Source: Streptomyces atroolivaceus (GTDB lineage: Bacteria; Actinomycetota; Actinomycetes; Streptomycetales; Streptomycetaceae). From it: a stretch of 64,000 bases of DNA. The position numbers and the translations under genes were made by a program. The notes below the pieces were generated by a model, which had not been told where the DNA came from, did not search any database, and worked only from the letters and a program-made list of their open reading frames with translations. Where the stretch lies: positions 124,001-188,000 of the forward strand of contig NZ_JNXG01000012.1 of assembly GCF_000717025.1 (NCBI RefSeq), written 5' to 3'. Every line of letters begins with the position of its first letter. The first letter of the stretch is position 1. Of the stretch, positions 19,200 through 27,559 are shown in pieces.

Positions 19200-20162
19200 A
19201 TGGGAATCTCCCTTCCCCGCACTCTCTCGGTTGTTGTTCCGGTCTCGCTGGTAGCAGCACTGCTCGCCGGCTGCGGCAACCCACTCGCCGATCGGACAGG
19301 CGGGGATGCGAAAGGCTCCGGCCAGGGCGTTCCTCCTGAGATCGAGATCCCGACGATAACCACGGCAGTGCTAGACCCCGTCCCCGTCGAGGCATACCTG
19401 CTCACCGAGGAGCAGTGGACAGAACTCGGGAAGGCCGAGTCCGTGCTGCGCGCGCGGTGCATGAAGAGTTTCGGCATCGCGTACGAGGAGCCTGCCTTTG
19501 CCGTGCCGTCCGCCGGCCAGACCATCTCGCAGTACCGTTACGGCAAGCTCGATCCTGCAAAGACCGCTGTCTACGGTTACAAGAATCCCGAAACCCAGTC
19601 CCCCGGTGCTCTGTCCGATGCCGAAAGCAGAGCTGCCAAGGAAAGGCAGATGAGGACCCACGCCAATATGCGTAGGGTCCTCCACGGCACCGACAACCCT
19701 GCGGAGAAGACCGGCGCGGGCGGCCAGGATGTGAACGGCCGGAAGGTGCCCGCGGGGGGCTGCATCGGTGAGGCGCAGCAGAAAATGGGCAACTACGGGG
19801 ACGCGAAAGTCGCCAACGACGTGAATCTGGACAGTTTCGGTAAGTCGCTCCAGGACGAGCGGGTACTGGCCGTCTTCGCCAAGTGGTCTCGCTGCATGGA
19901 GGAGAAGGGGTACAACTACAGGACCCCGATAGAAGCCTCCGGCGACAAGAGGTGGTTCGGCGAGAGGGCCACCGCCCAGGAGAAGACCGTCGCCACCGCG
20001 GACGCCGAGTGCAAGATCGAGAACAACGTCGCGGGTGTCTGGTACGCGGTCGACGTCGCCTACCAGAAAGAGGCGATCGAGGGGAACGCCGAGGAGCTCG
20101 ACCAGGTGCAGAAGGCAGTGGAGGACCAGCTGAAGGTCGCTGCCGAAGTCCTGGGAGGCTGA
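19200..20162 (+). CDS. Putative lipoprotein heading an ABC export operon
   Basis: A 320-residue protein with a lipoprotein signal: hydrophobic stretch LSVVVPVSLVAALLAGC with the lipid-modified Cys at position 25 (LAGC). The mature part is helical and charged with several spaced Cys residues (RCMKSFG, GGCIGEA, SRCMEEKG, DAECKIEN), which may form disulfides outside the cell. ATG 19200 has AAGGA upstream. Its stop is 2 bp before the adaptor gene and the next genes overlap, so all four form one operon. Proteins of this type accompany MacB-like transporters in streptomycetes; function unknown. Confidence 0.75.
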   Translation: MGISLPRTLSVVVPVSLVAALLAGCGNPLADRTGGDAKGSGQGVPPEIEIPTITTAVLDPVPVEAYLLTEEQWTELGKAESVLRARCMKSFGIAYEEPAFAVPSAGQTISQYRYGKLDPAKTAVYGYKNPETQSPGALSDAESRAAKERQMRTHANMRRVLHGTDNPAEKTGAGGQDVNGRKVPAGGCIGEAQQKMGNYGDAKVANDVNLDSFGKSLQDERVLAVFAKWSRCMEEKGYNYRTPIEASGDKRWFGERATAQEKTVATADAECKIENNVAGVWYAVDVAYQKEAIEGNAEELDQVQKAVEDQLKVAAEVLGG

Positions 20163-20164
20163 CG

Positions 20165-21670
20165 GTGACCGTCACGAGGAGCGTGGGCGACGACGTCGGT
20201 GAGGAGCCGAGCCGGGACGACGGACCGGCGGTCTCCGGGACGGTCCTGTCGCGGCGGCGGTGGGTGGTGACGGCGGCGGCAGGTGCCGTGCTGCTGGCAG
20301 GGGCGGGCGTCGGGGCCTCGACTCTGATCAAGTCACCGGCACAGGCCGCGGCGGACGCGGCGGCGCCCGAGCCCGATGTCCTCAGTGCGGTGGTGGACGA
20401 GCGGGTGCTGAAGGATTCCGTGATCCTGCGCGGGACCGTGACTGCGGGGCAGTCCGTCGAGGTCACACCCGTGTTGGCGGAGACCGGGGACAGCGGGACG
20501 CGGACCGTGGTGACCAAGTTGCCGGTAGGGGCTGGGGACAGGGTCTCCGAAGGCCAGGTCGTGCTGGAGGTCTCCGGTCGGCCGGTGTTCGTGATGAAGG
20601 GGACTCTGCCGGTGTACCGGGACCTCAAGCCCGGCAGTGTGGGCGACGACGTCAGGCAACTGCAGAAGGCCCTCGCGTCCCTCGGACACCACACCGGGCG
20701 CGACGCCCCAGGAACGTTCGGAGCCGGTACGAAGACCGCGTTGAGCGCGTTCTACCGGGACATCGGTTACGACGCGCTGCCCGCCTCGCCGGACGAGGAA
20801 GACAAGATCGGGGCGGCCCGGGAGGCGGAGACCACCGCCCGACGCGCTTACCAGGACGCCCGGAAGGCGCTCGAATCCACCTCCGGCCCCTCTCGCACGG
20901 CTGCTGCTTCCGACGGTGCGGAGGACGGTAAGGGAGGCACTGATCCGGAGACGATCCTGGCGAGGGCCGCCGAGGACCTGCAGAAGGCCGAGGATCTGCT
21001 CGCCGAGGCGGAGGCCGCCGCGGGGCCGATGCTGCCTTCCGGAGAGGTGGTGTTCCTGCGCGGGTTTCCGGCACACGTCGCGAAGGTGTCCTCTGCCATC
21101 GGGTCGCCGGCAGACGGAGCGGCGCTGACCCTCGCCGCAGGGGAACTGGTGGTGCACGGTTATGTACAGGAGACCCAGAAGGGGCTGATCAGGGCCGGAC
21201 ACCCCGTCGAGATCCTCTCCGAACTGTCGGGAGCGGTGGTGAAGGGTGAGGTCAGCTCGGTCGCTGACTCCCTCTCCCTCTCCGCCGGCACCGACCCGGC
21301 ATCCGCCGGCGGGGAGGAGGGGACGGCGTCGGGCGCCGTACCCGCCACGCCCGACGGGTATCTGATCGTGGTCAAGCCGGGCGAGGCCTTGTCCTCGAAG
21401 GTACTCGGCGAGGACATGCGACTCACCATCGAGACGGGGTCCACCGAGGGGAAGGCGCTGGTGGTCCCGGTCACCGCTGTCTCTTCGGGTGCGGACGGCA
21501 GGAGCACGGTCACCGTGCTGGAGGAGAGCGGCAAGCAGCGCCGCGTAGCAGTGAGGGCCGGCACCAGCGCAGACGGCTTCCTGGCCGTGAACCCGGCCGA
21601 CGACGGTGCTCTGGCCGCAGGTGACAGGGTGATCACGGGCGTGAAGGGCACTACGGGGATGCAGAGGTGA
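20165..21670 (+). CDS. HlyD/MacA-like adaptor with peptidoglycan-binding domain
   Basis: A 501-residue membrane-anchored protein with one N-terminal transmembrane segment (about 28-52). A PG_binding_1-like motif begins near residue 155 (KPGSVGDDVRQLQKALASLG, then GTFGAGTKTALSAFY). A helical hairpin, probably coiled coil, follows at about 218-290, and beta-rich barrel segments resembling membrane fusion proteins complete the chain. In this family the adaptor is thought to link the inner transporter to the cell wall. GTG 20165 starts 2 bp after the lipoprotein stop, and its own stop overlaps the ATPase start. Substrate unknown. Confidence 0.8.
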   Translation: MTVTRSVGDDVGEEPSRDDGPAVSGTVLSRRRWVVTAAAGAVLLAGAGVGASTLIKSPAQAAADAAAPEPDVLSAVVDERVLKDSVILRGTVTAGQSVEVTPVLAETGDSGTRTVVTKLPVGAGDRVSEGQVVLEVSGRPVFVMKGTLPVYRDLKPGSVGDDVRQLQKALASLGHHTGRDAPGTFGAGTKTALSAFYRDIGYDALPASPDEEDKIGAAREAETTARRAYQDARKALESTSGPSRTAAASDGAEDGKGGTDPETILARAAEDLQKAEDLLAEAEAAAGPMLPSGEVVFLRGFPAHVAKVSSAIGSPADGAALTLAAGELVVHGYVQETQKGLIRAGHPVEILSELSGAVVKGEVSSVADSLSLSAGTDPASAGGEEGTASGAVPATPDGYLIVVKPGEALSSKVLGEDMRLTIETGSTEGKALVVPVTAVSSGADGRSTVTVLEESGKQRRVAVRAGTSADGFLAVNPADDGALAAGDRVITGVKGTTGMQR

Positions 21671-22380
21671 CGGCACGGCACCATCACGTCCCGCCGGTGA
21701 TCGAGTTCAGGAGCACGGCGCTGACCTATCCCGGCCCACCACCGGTGGAGGCCTTCAAGCCCTGCACACTGCGCGTCGGGCGCGGCGACTTCGTGAGTGT
21801 GGTCGGGCCTTCCGGATCGGGTAAGTCGACGTTCCTGAACATCGCGGGGTTGCTGGACGCGCCCACCGGCGGCACCTATCTCCTCGACGGCATGGACACC
21901 GGGGCGCTGAAGGACGCGGAGCGCACCGCCCTGCGCGGCCGAAGGATCGGTTTCGTGTTCCAGTCCTTCCATCTGCTGCCGCACCGCACCGCGTTGGAGA
22001 ACGTGATCCTTGGCATGACCTACAACGGCGTCCCGCGCACCGAACGCGCCGCCCGCGCCCGGCAGACGCTGGTACGGGTCGGGCTCTCCGGCCGGCTGGA
22101 CGCTCTTCCCACCCGTCTGTCCGGCGGTGAGCGTCAGCGCGTGGCGATCGCACGAGCCGTGGCGGGCCGGCCGTCGTTGCTTCTCTGTGACGAGCCCACC
22201 GGAAACCTGGACACCCGGAACGCCGAGTCCGTGCTGACGCTGCTCGAGGAGTTGCACGCGGACGGCATGACGGTACTCGTGATCACTCATGACCCGGCCG
22301 TCGCCGCCCGTGGGAGGCGGACCATCACCATCCGGGACGGGGTACTGGACGAGCAGGGACCGGGAGTGGCCGCGTCATGA
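21667..22380 (+). CDS. MacB/LolD-type ABC transporter ATP-binding protein
   Basis: A 237-residue ATPase. Walker A is GPSGSGKST (47-55), the Q-loop lies in FVFQSFHLLPHRT, the ABC signature is LSGGERQRVAIARA, Walker B is LLLCDEPTG and the switch His is in VITHD. The LLPHRTALENV segment is typical of the LolD/MacB/FtsE branch. GTG 21667 overlaps the adaptor stop, and its own TGA overlaps the permease ATG. It energises the FtsX-like permease encoded next. Confidence 0.93.
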   Translation: MTARHHHVPPVIEFRSTALTYPGPPPVEAFKPCTLRVGRGDFVSVVGPSGSGKSTFLNIAGLLDAPTGGTYLLDGMDTGALKDAERTALRGRRIGFVFQSFHLLPHRTALENVILGMTYNGVPRTERAARARQTLVRVGLSGRLDALPTRLSGGERQRVAIARAVAGRPSLLLCDEPTGNLDTRNAESVLTLLEELHADGMTVLVITHDPAVAARGRRTITIRDGVLDEQGPGVAAS

Positions 22381-23720
22381 GTGAACGACTCGACGAGGTA
22401 CCCGACGCGTCTCAGCGAGCAGGCCGTGAGGCCGGCGGGGAGTCGGCACACCCGCGTCCGGCCCTGCAGAAGCGGCGGTTCGGCCGACGCATGCGCAGAA
22501 GCCGCAGCGCCGCTGTTGCACCCTCCACCTTCGACATCCGCGATCTGCTGTCGGAGTCGCTGGCCGGGCTGCTGCAACGTCCGGCCCGCTCGGCGCTCAC
22601 AGCCATGGGTACGGTGCTCGGGGTCGGCACCTTCGTCGCCATTCTTGGGCTGACTTCGACCACGTCCTCCCAGATCGACGCCCGCTTCTCGGTCCTCACC
22701 GCCACCGAGGTGAACGTCGAGGACGTCGCGAGTGACCGGAACCCGTATGCCGGCCTGGCGTTCCCGAAGGATGCCGACCGACGCATCGAGGCACTGAACG
22801 GGGTCAAGGACGCCGGCGTCTACTGGACGGTGCGACTGGACGAGGCGAACTCCGTGAGATCTTCGCCGGCCTCGAAGGAGGGAGAGCGGTCCACGGTGGT
22901 CGCCGCCTCTCCTGGTGTCCTGCGAGCCGCGGACCCGACGATGGCTCAGGGCCGCACTTTCGACGCCTTCCACGAGGAGCACGCCGAGCAAGTGGCGGTC
23001 ATCGGTGCGGGGCTCGCCTCCCGGATGGGCATCACCACCCTGGAGACCCACCCGGCAATCTTCATCGGTGACACACCTTTCACGGTGATAGGCATCGTCG
23101 CCGATGTCGAACGCAAGGCCAACCTGCTGCTGTCGGTCGTGGTTCCCCGCTCCACCGGGCTCGCGCTCTGGGGGGAACCCACCGATGAACCCGCGAAGAT
23201 GCTGATCTCCACCCAGATCGGCGCGGCCCGGCAGATCGCTCACGAGGCACCCACGGCGCTACGCCCGGACCACCCCGAATACCTCCGGTCCATACCTCCG
23301 CCCGACCCGAAGACACTGCGGGCCGACGTCACCAGCGACCTGAGCCAGCTCTTCCTCCTCATGGCCGCCGTCTGTCTGGCCATCGGCGCAGTCGGCATCG
23401 CCAACACCACCCTGGTCGCCGTCCTGGAACGCACGGGCGAGATCGGCCTCCGCCGCGCGCTGGGCGCACGGGGTCGGCACATCACACTCCAATTCCTCGC
23501 CGAATCGGCTGCCCTCGGCTCGTGGGGAGGGCTCTTCGGCACCAGTCTGGGCACCCTCACCGTCCTTCTGGTGGCCGTCCTGCGCGACTGGACCCCTGTG
23601 ATCCACCCCGGCACCGTCGCCGCCGCGCCGCTCATCGGCCTGTGCACCGGGCTGCTCGCCGGTCTCTACCCGGCGCTGCGTGCGTCCCGCGTCCAACCGG
23701 CAGAGGCCCTGCGCCGATAG
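22377..23720 (+). CDS. FtsX/MacB-type ABC transporter permease
   Basis: A 447-residue permease in the standard MacB order: one N-terminal membrane helix (about 73-92, GTVLGVGTFVAILGL), a large extracytoplasmic domain, and three C-terminal helices (about 324-345, 380-402, 416-434). The FtsX-domain signature TGEIGLRRALGARG is present between helices 2 and 3. The first 70 residues are a charged cytoplasmic extension. ATG 22377 overlaps the ATPase stop. With its partner genes it forms a mechanotransmission-type transporter, probably exporting or signalling rather than importing. Confidence 0.9.
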   Translation: MSERLDEVPDASQRAGREAGGESAHPRPALQKRRFGRRMRRSRSAAVAPSTFDIRDLLSESLAGLLQRPARSALTAMGTVLGVGTFVAILGLTSTTSSQIDARFSVLTATEVNVEDVASDRNPYAGLAFPKDADRRIEALNGVKDAGVYWTVRLDEANSVRSSPASKEGERSTVVAASPGVLRAADPTMAQGRTFDAFHEEHAEQVAVIGAGLASRMGITTLETHPAIFIGDTPFTVIGIVADVERKANLLLSVVVPRSTGLALWGEPTDEPAKMLISTQIGAARQIAHEAPTALRPDHPEYLRSIPPPDPKTLRADVTSDLSQLFLLMAAVCLAIGAVGIANTTLVAVLERTGEIGLRRALGARGRHITLQFLAESAALGSWGGLFGTSLGTLTVLLVAVLRDWTPVIHPGTVAAAPLIGLCTGLLAGLYPALRASRVQPAEALRR

Positions 23721-24049
23721 GCGAGGGCCTTCCGCCGCACAGGACATCACGCCCCTCGAGGTGGCCCGGGCACTGCCCACACGCGCCCGGGCCGAGGGCT
23801 GGCCGCCCCTCAGCTTCTACGGCACGCCGCCTCCCGTCGCTCTGAACCGACGCCGAGGGACGCCGGGCGGTTCAACCAGCCGGAATTCCGGAGAGTGGCC
23901 CCGTGTGCCAGGGGTGGTGGCGCCGGTCGGCCGTGCACCGAGAACGGCCGCGCACGAACGGGGCTGCGGGGGTGGGTCGTCCACTGAACCCACCTGAGGT
24001 GACTGCCGGTTGCCCCGTCGAGGCACAGGCCCGAAGGACGCCGCGTGGC
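23721..24049. other. Region after the ABC operon
   Basis: About 330 bp without a supported gene. The minus-strand frame running through it is the out-of-register tail downstream of the regulator remnant and shows no conserved pattern. Confidence 0.35.
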
Positions 24050-24276
24050 AGGCGTGCTGTCTTCGGTGGTGGCGAGAGAGGCGAGCAGAAGCAGGCCCTC
24101 TTCCGAGGGGCAGCCTGGCGCGGCGGTGCAGGCGGTCATGTGGAGGCCGGTTCCACGGCCAGGTCGAGGGACTCGTAGGCCAGGGCGAGTACGCCGATGG
24201 CGGGGTGCTGGAACCGCTTGGTGCCGGTGCCGTGCCGACGGACGTCGTGTGCTCCCCAGCGGGTGCGGAGTTCCAC
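24050..24276 (-). pseudogene. Remnant of an MmyB-like HTH regulator (C-terminal ligand domain), frameshifted
   Basis: The minus strand reads VELRTRWGAHDVRRHGTGTK followed by RFQHPAIGVLALAYESLDLA. This closely follows the C-terminal half of the XRE/MmyB regulators (ExLWxxHDVRxRxxGxKxFxHPxVGxLxLxYExL). The frame hits a stop at 24136-24138. The expected continuation (MTACTAAPGCPSEEGLLLLA, like YTAEPGSPSEEALRLLA) is found in another frame from about 24148 to 24050. The N-terminal HTH and most of the ligand domain are missing. It is therefore a truncated and frameshifted relic. Confidence 0.65.
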
Positions 24277-24422
24277 GGGCCCCGGCCGGCGTGGGCCCGC
24301 AGATGGATCCCAGGATGGGGGGTCCCGTGCTCGATCGGAGCCGAGAGCTTGGGAAGGAGGCGTGACCCAGGTTCCCACCCCGGGACCCGGGCCCCCCGGG
24401 GAGGATGCCAGGATCGGTTGCC

Positions 24423-25193
24423 ATGTCGATGGGGTGGCAGTTACGCGCTCTGCGGTCCGCGCTGTTCGCGGCCGTGTGCGTGGCCCTGGCATCATCCGGC
24501 CACGTCCTCATGTCGGGACGACCGGTCCCCTGGTGGGCCCTGGCCGTGTGCGCGGGCGGTGTCGGGGCGCTGGGGTGGCTCGTGGCGGGCAGAGAACGGG
24601 GGCCCGCCGGCGTCGTCGGTCTCACCCTCGCGGTGCAGGCGGCCCTGCACGGTGTCTTCGTACTGATCCAGACGGAACAGCAACCGGCCCGGGCCGGCAG
24701 TCCCGTCCTGGCACTGCGATGGGCGGATGCTCTCCTGTGCGGTCCGCACCAGGACCCGGCGGCGGCGGCACGCGCCTACGACATCGCTGAACAGGCCGGC
24801 CTCATCGACAGCATGCGGCTCCCTCCGCTCGAGGGCGGATCCTCCGCCATACTCGCCCTCGGCCACGCGTCACACGGCGTTCAAGCGGGGCAGCACCTGC
24901 ACGACATGGACACGATGACCGGGGCCATGTCCTGGGGCATGCTCGCCGCGCACGCCATCGCGGCCCTGCTGTGCGGGCTGTGGCTCGCCTGCGGCGAGCG
25001 CGCGGCGTTCCAGATCCTGAGGGCCGTGGCGGACCGGTTCCACATCCCCCTGTCACTCCTCAGTGCGCTCAGGCCCCTGCCGACGCCTCCACCGGCGCCT
25101 CCTGTGGACCGTCCGGGAAGCCGACCGCGCCTCCTTCCGCTCGTGCACACACTCGTCACGCGGGGACCCCCGCGGGAGACCGCTGTCTGCTGA
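24423..25193 (+). CDS. Integral membrane protein with His/Met-rich loop
   Basis: A 256-residue protein with about four predicted membrane helices (12-30, 37-55, 62-83 and about 175-197). Before the last helix lies a His/Met-rich stretch: LGHASHGVQAGQHLHDMDTM followed by TGAMSWGMLAAH. Further His residues sit in the helices (SGHVLM, AALHGVF). That pattern suggests metal (perhaps copper) binding, but no family function is certain. ATG 24423 is chosen because AGGA lies nine bases upstream; the ATG at 24405 directly abuts its purine run. The Pro-rich C terminus is cytoplasmic or disordered. It lies 138 bp upstream of an ECF sigma factor gene and may be regulated with it. Confidence 0.65.
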   Translation: MSMGWQLRALRSALFAAVCVALASSGHVLMSGRPVPWWALAVCAGGVGALGWLVAGRERGPAGVVGLTLAVQAALHGVFVLIQTEQQPARAGSPVLALRWADALLCGPHQDPAAAARAYDIAEQAGLIDSMRLPPLEGGSSAILALGHASHGVQAGQHLHDMDTMTGAMSWGMLAAHAIAALLCGLWLACGERAAFQILRAVADRFHIPLSLLSALRPLPTPPPAPPVDRPGSRPRLLPLVHTLVTRGPPRETAVC

Positions 25194-25331
25194 CAGCCGG
25201 ATCACGTCGACCGCGGACCACGCCGTCGGCGTACGCCCGTGCGCGCAGCGCGGGCGATTCTCCCTGCCCCGGCTCCGAGGTGTGCCCGATCGATGCGCCC
25301 TCGTCCGGGTTTCCCGGAAGGAACCGTTCCG

Positions 25332-25919
25332 ATGATCCATGCACTGCTCCACCACGCGGTGACCGAGGACGATGTCACCGCGTGGGCCATCGACGCCGCG
25401 GCCGGCGACGGTGATGCCTTCGGGCGCGTCTTTGTCGCGCTCCACAGTGACGTGCGGCGCTACGTGGCCTGCCTCGCGGACGACGCCCAAGCAGCTGACG
25501 ACCTCGTGCAGGAGACGTTCCTGCGCGCCGTGAGCAACGTCCACCTCTTCGAAGGCCGTGGTTCAGCACGGTCCTGGCTGCTGACCATCGCCCGGCGGGC
25601 CGTCGTCGACAGCCTCAGGCGCGCCGCCTCCCGGCCGCGGCCGGCCGACACCTCCGACTGGCAGACAGCCGCGGAGCGCAGTCAGCCCCGCAACCTGCCC
25701 GGCTTCGACGAGGGAATCGTCTTGATGGCGCTGATCGAATCGCTGCCGGGCGAACGCCGTGAGGCGTTCTTCCTGACACAGGTGCTGGACCTGCCCTACG
25801 ACGAAGCCGCCCGCACCAGCGCGTGCCCGGTGGGCACGGTCAGATCGAGGGTCTCGCGCGCCCGCTCGATGCTCACCGCAATGCTCGACGAGAAGGCGGA
25901 GCCCGCACCGGCCTGCTGA
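25332..25919 (+). CDS. ECF-family RNA polymerase sigma factor
   Basis: A 195-residue sigma factor with region 2 (QAADDLVQETFLRAVSNV, residues about 54-71) and the region 2.4-like segment FEGRGSARSWLLTIARR. Region 4 is a helix-turn-helix, YDEAARTSACPVGTVRSRVS, at about 153-172. There is no region 3, as expected of the ECF class. ATG 25332 follows AAGGAA at eight bases. No anti-sigma gene follows; the upstream His/Met-rich membrane protein is the only partner candidate. Its targets cannot be told from this window. Confidence 0.9.
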   Translation: MIHALLHHAVTEDDVTAWAIDAAAGDGDAFGRVFVALHSDVRRYVACLADDAQAADDLVQETFLRAVSNVHLFEGRGSARSWLLTIARRAVVDSLRRAASRPRPADTSDWQTAAERSQPRNLPGFDEGIVLMALIESLPGERREAFFLTQVLDLPYDEAARTSACPVGTVRSRVSRARSMLTAMLDEKAEPAPAC

Positions 25920-26124
25920 CCGAGGAGGGTGGTCACCTCGGCTGCTCGGGACCCGCACCGGAAGCAGCCTGGTCGTGGACGGCCTCGACCAGCCGCTCCC
26001 GCCTCTCGCCGACCCCGGGAAGCATCTCGGGTCGGCGAGGGGCGGGGCGCCACGGCCGGGCGGCCTGCCGGCCGGCCCCGCCCCATGGCACGCCTCGTCT
26101 CCTTCTCCCCGCGGGGGTGCTTGA

Positions 26125-26855
26125 TCACTGGTGGACCGTTGCGGTGAGGCGTCGCAGGGCGGCCTGGGCGGGCGGGCCCCAGGTGGGTTTGCCTCCGGGG
26201 CGGCCGTGGACGCCGGCGTCCCCGATGTGGATGCCGCCGAGGGCGCGCAGCACCGCCCAGCCGCGGGCGCGGCGCAGGGTCGCGGTGTCCGGGCTCGGCC
26301 GGTAGGCCGCGTGGAAAAGGTCGACGGCGCCGTCCGGCAGCAGGACCCAGGCGGCGGCGAGGTCGCAGGCGGGGTCACCGGCGAACAGGTCACCGAAGTC
26401 GATCACACCGCAGAAGGTGCCGTCGCGGTGAGGATGTTGGCTGGATGGAGGTCCCCGTGGAGCCACACTGCCGGGCCTGCCCATGCGGGCGCGGCGGCGG
26501 CGTCCTCCCAGACCGCGCGGACGGCGTCCGGGTCGCGGACCAGCCCTCGTCCGGCGGCCGAGGCCAGCCCTCGGGTGAAGGATTCGGCGGTGTCGGCCAG
26601 CGGGCCCCCGCGGTCTCGTCCTGCGGGCGCCCCGTCGGGGGCGGGGCGGTGAAGGGCTGTCAGGAAGGTGGCCAGGGTGACGGCCGATTCCTCGGCGCGC
26701 GTCGCGGGGGCGCGGTCGGCGGGCTCGCCCGGCACCCAGGTGGTGACGAGCCAGGGCCGCGGAAGCCTTCCGGAGGGCTCGCCGAGACGCTGGGGAACGG
26801 GGATCTGCAGGGGAAGGTGCGGGGCGAGGACGGGCAGCCAGGCATGTTCCCCTGG
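26125..26855 (-). pseudogene. Aminoglycoside phosphotransferase-family gene, frameshifted and N-truncated
   Basis: Reading leftward, EHAWLPVLAPHLPLQIPVPQ and WLVTTWVPGE match the N-lobe end and hinge of APH kinases, and WLHGDLHPANILT is the catalytic loop (HGDLHPAN). Next the frame shifts by one base at about 26425: the DGTFCGVIDFGDLFAGDP segment with the metal-binding Asp (IDFGD) is in another frame. The rest (CDLAAAWVLLP...) runs to TGA at 26125. One base inserted in ACCGC|GACGGC would restore the expected ILTA-DGTFCGVIDFGD. An in-frame stop at 26856-26858 and the lack of the ATP-binding N-lobe upstream point to decay, although a sequencing error could explain the single frameshift. Confidence 0.75.
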
Positions 26856-27074
26856 TCAGGGGGCGTCAGGACTGCCCGGCCCGACAGCTGCACCGTGGGC
26901 GCCGGGGCACGGCATCGTCGCGGACCGAGGAGGGGGCAGCCGGATCAGGGTGCGTCGTGATGCGAACATCCTCGGCATGCCCGTCAGTTGTGCCACACCG
27001 CACATCAGGGGTTCCGGGCGTGCCACCCGTCATCCGCCCCCCGCGCCGGTCGAGCCGCGGAGCGGCAGCCCGGC

Positions 27075-27473
27075 CTACTCCCCGGGCGCGGCCCGCACCG
27101 CCTCGGAGGGGGGAGCGTCCCGCAGTCCCAGTCGCAGGTGCTCCACGTGGAAGAGCGCTTGCTCCAGGAGCTCGGCGACGTGGTGGTCGTAGAGGGCGTA
27201 GACGATGGAACGGCCATGGCGCTCGCCCGTGACCAGTCCGAGGTTGCGTAGCAGGCGGAGTTGGTGAGAGCAGGCGGATGCCTCCATTCCGACCGCTTCG
27301 GCGAGGTCTCCGACCGCGCACGGGCCTTCCTGGAGGCGGGCGAGGATGTACAGCCGTGACGGCGTGGCCAGCGCCTGAAGGGTGGAGGCGACGTCGGTGG
27401 CACCCGCGGCGTCCAGGCGTTCGCGGGGGGTGGCGTCGTTCCTGCTGTCGGCTCCGTGACCCATGAGGGTCAT
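27075..27473 (-). CDS. ArsR/SmtB-family metal-sensing repressor (alpha-5 type)
   Basis: A repressor of about 132 residues with a winged helix (LQALATPSRLYILARLQEG, then EASACSHQLRLLRNLGLV, the recognition helix). The C-terminal helix reads DHHVAELLEQALFHVEH, which fits exactly the alpha-5 metal site DxHx10HxxH of SmtB, CzrA and NmtR. It should therefore release DNA on binding Zn, Co or Ni. The start is unsure: ATG 27473, ATG 27464 or upstream starts are possible and none has a good ribosome site, so the message may be leaderless. It is divergent from the P1B ATPase gene, with an operator between them. Confidence 0.88.
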   Translation of the reverse strand: MTLMGHGADSRNDATPRERLDAAGATDVASTLQALATPSRLYILARLQEGPCAVGDLAEAVGMEASACSHQLRLLRNLGLVTGERHGRSIVYALYDHHVAELLEQALFHVEHLRLGLRDAPPSEAVRAAPGE

Positions 27474-27485
27474 CTTACCGACAAC

Positions 27486-27507
27486 ACATGAAGACCTGTT
27501 CATATGT
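27486..27507. promoter_or_regulatory. Candidate ArsR/SmtB operator between repressor and metal ATPase genes
   Basis: ATGAA-GACCTG-TTCAT (27488-27503) is a perfect 5-bp inverted repeat, and the flanking bases extend it loosely. The half ATATGAACA resembles the TGAACA half-sites of SmtB/CzrA operators. It lies directly upstream of both divergent genes. Confidence 0.6.
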
Positions 27508-27559
27508 TCCTGTACGGTGGTCGTGTTGCCCCCGTCCGCCCGTGAAGGGTTGTCCCGTC

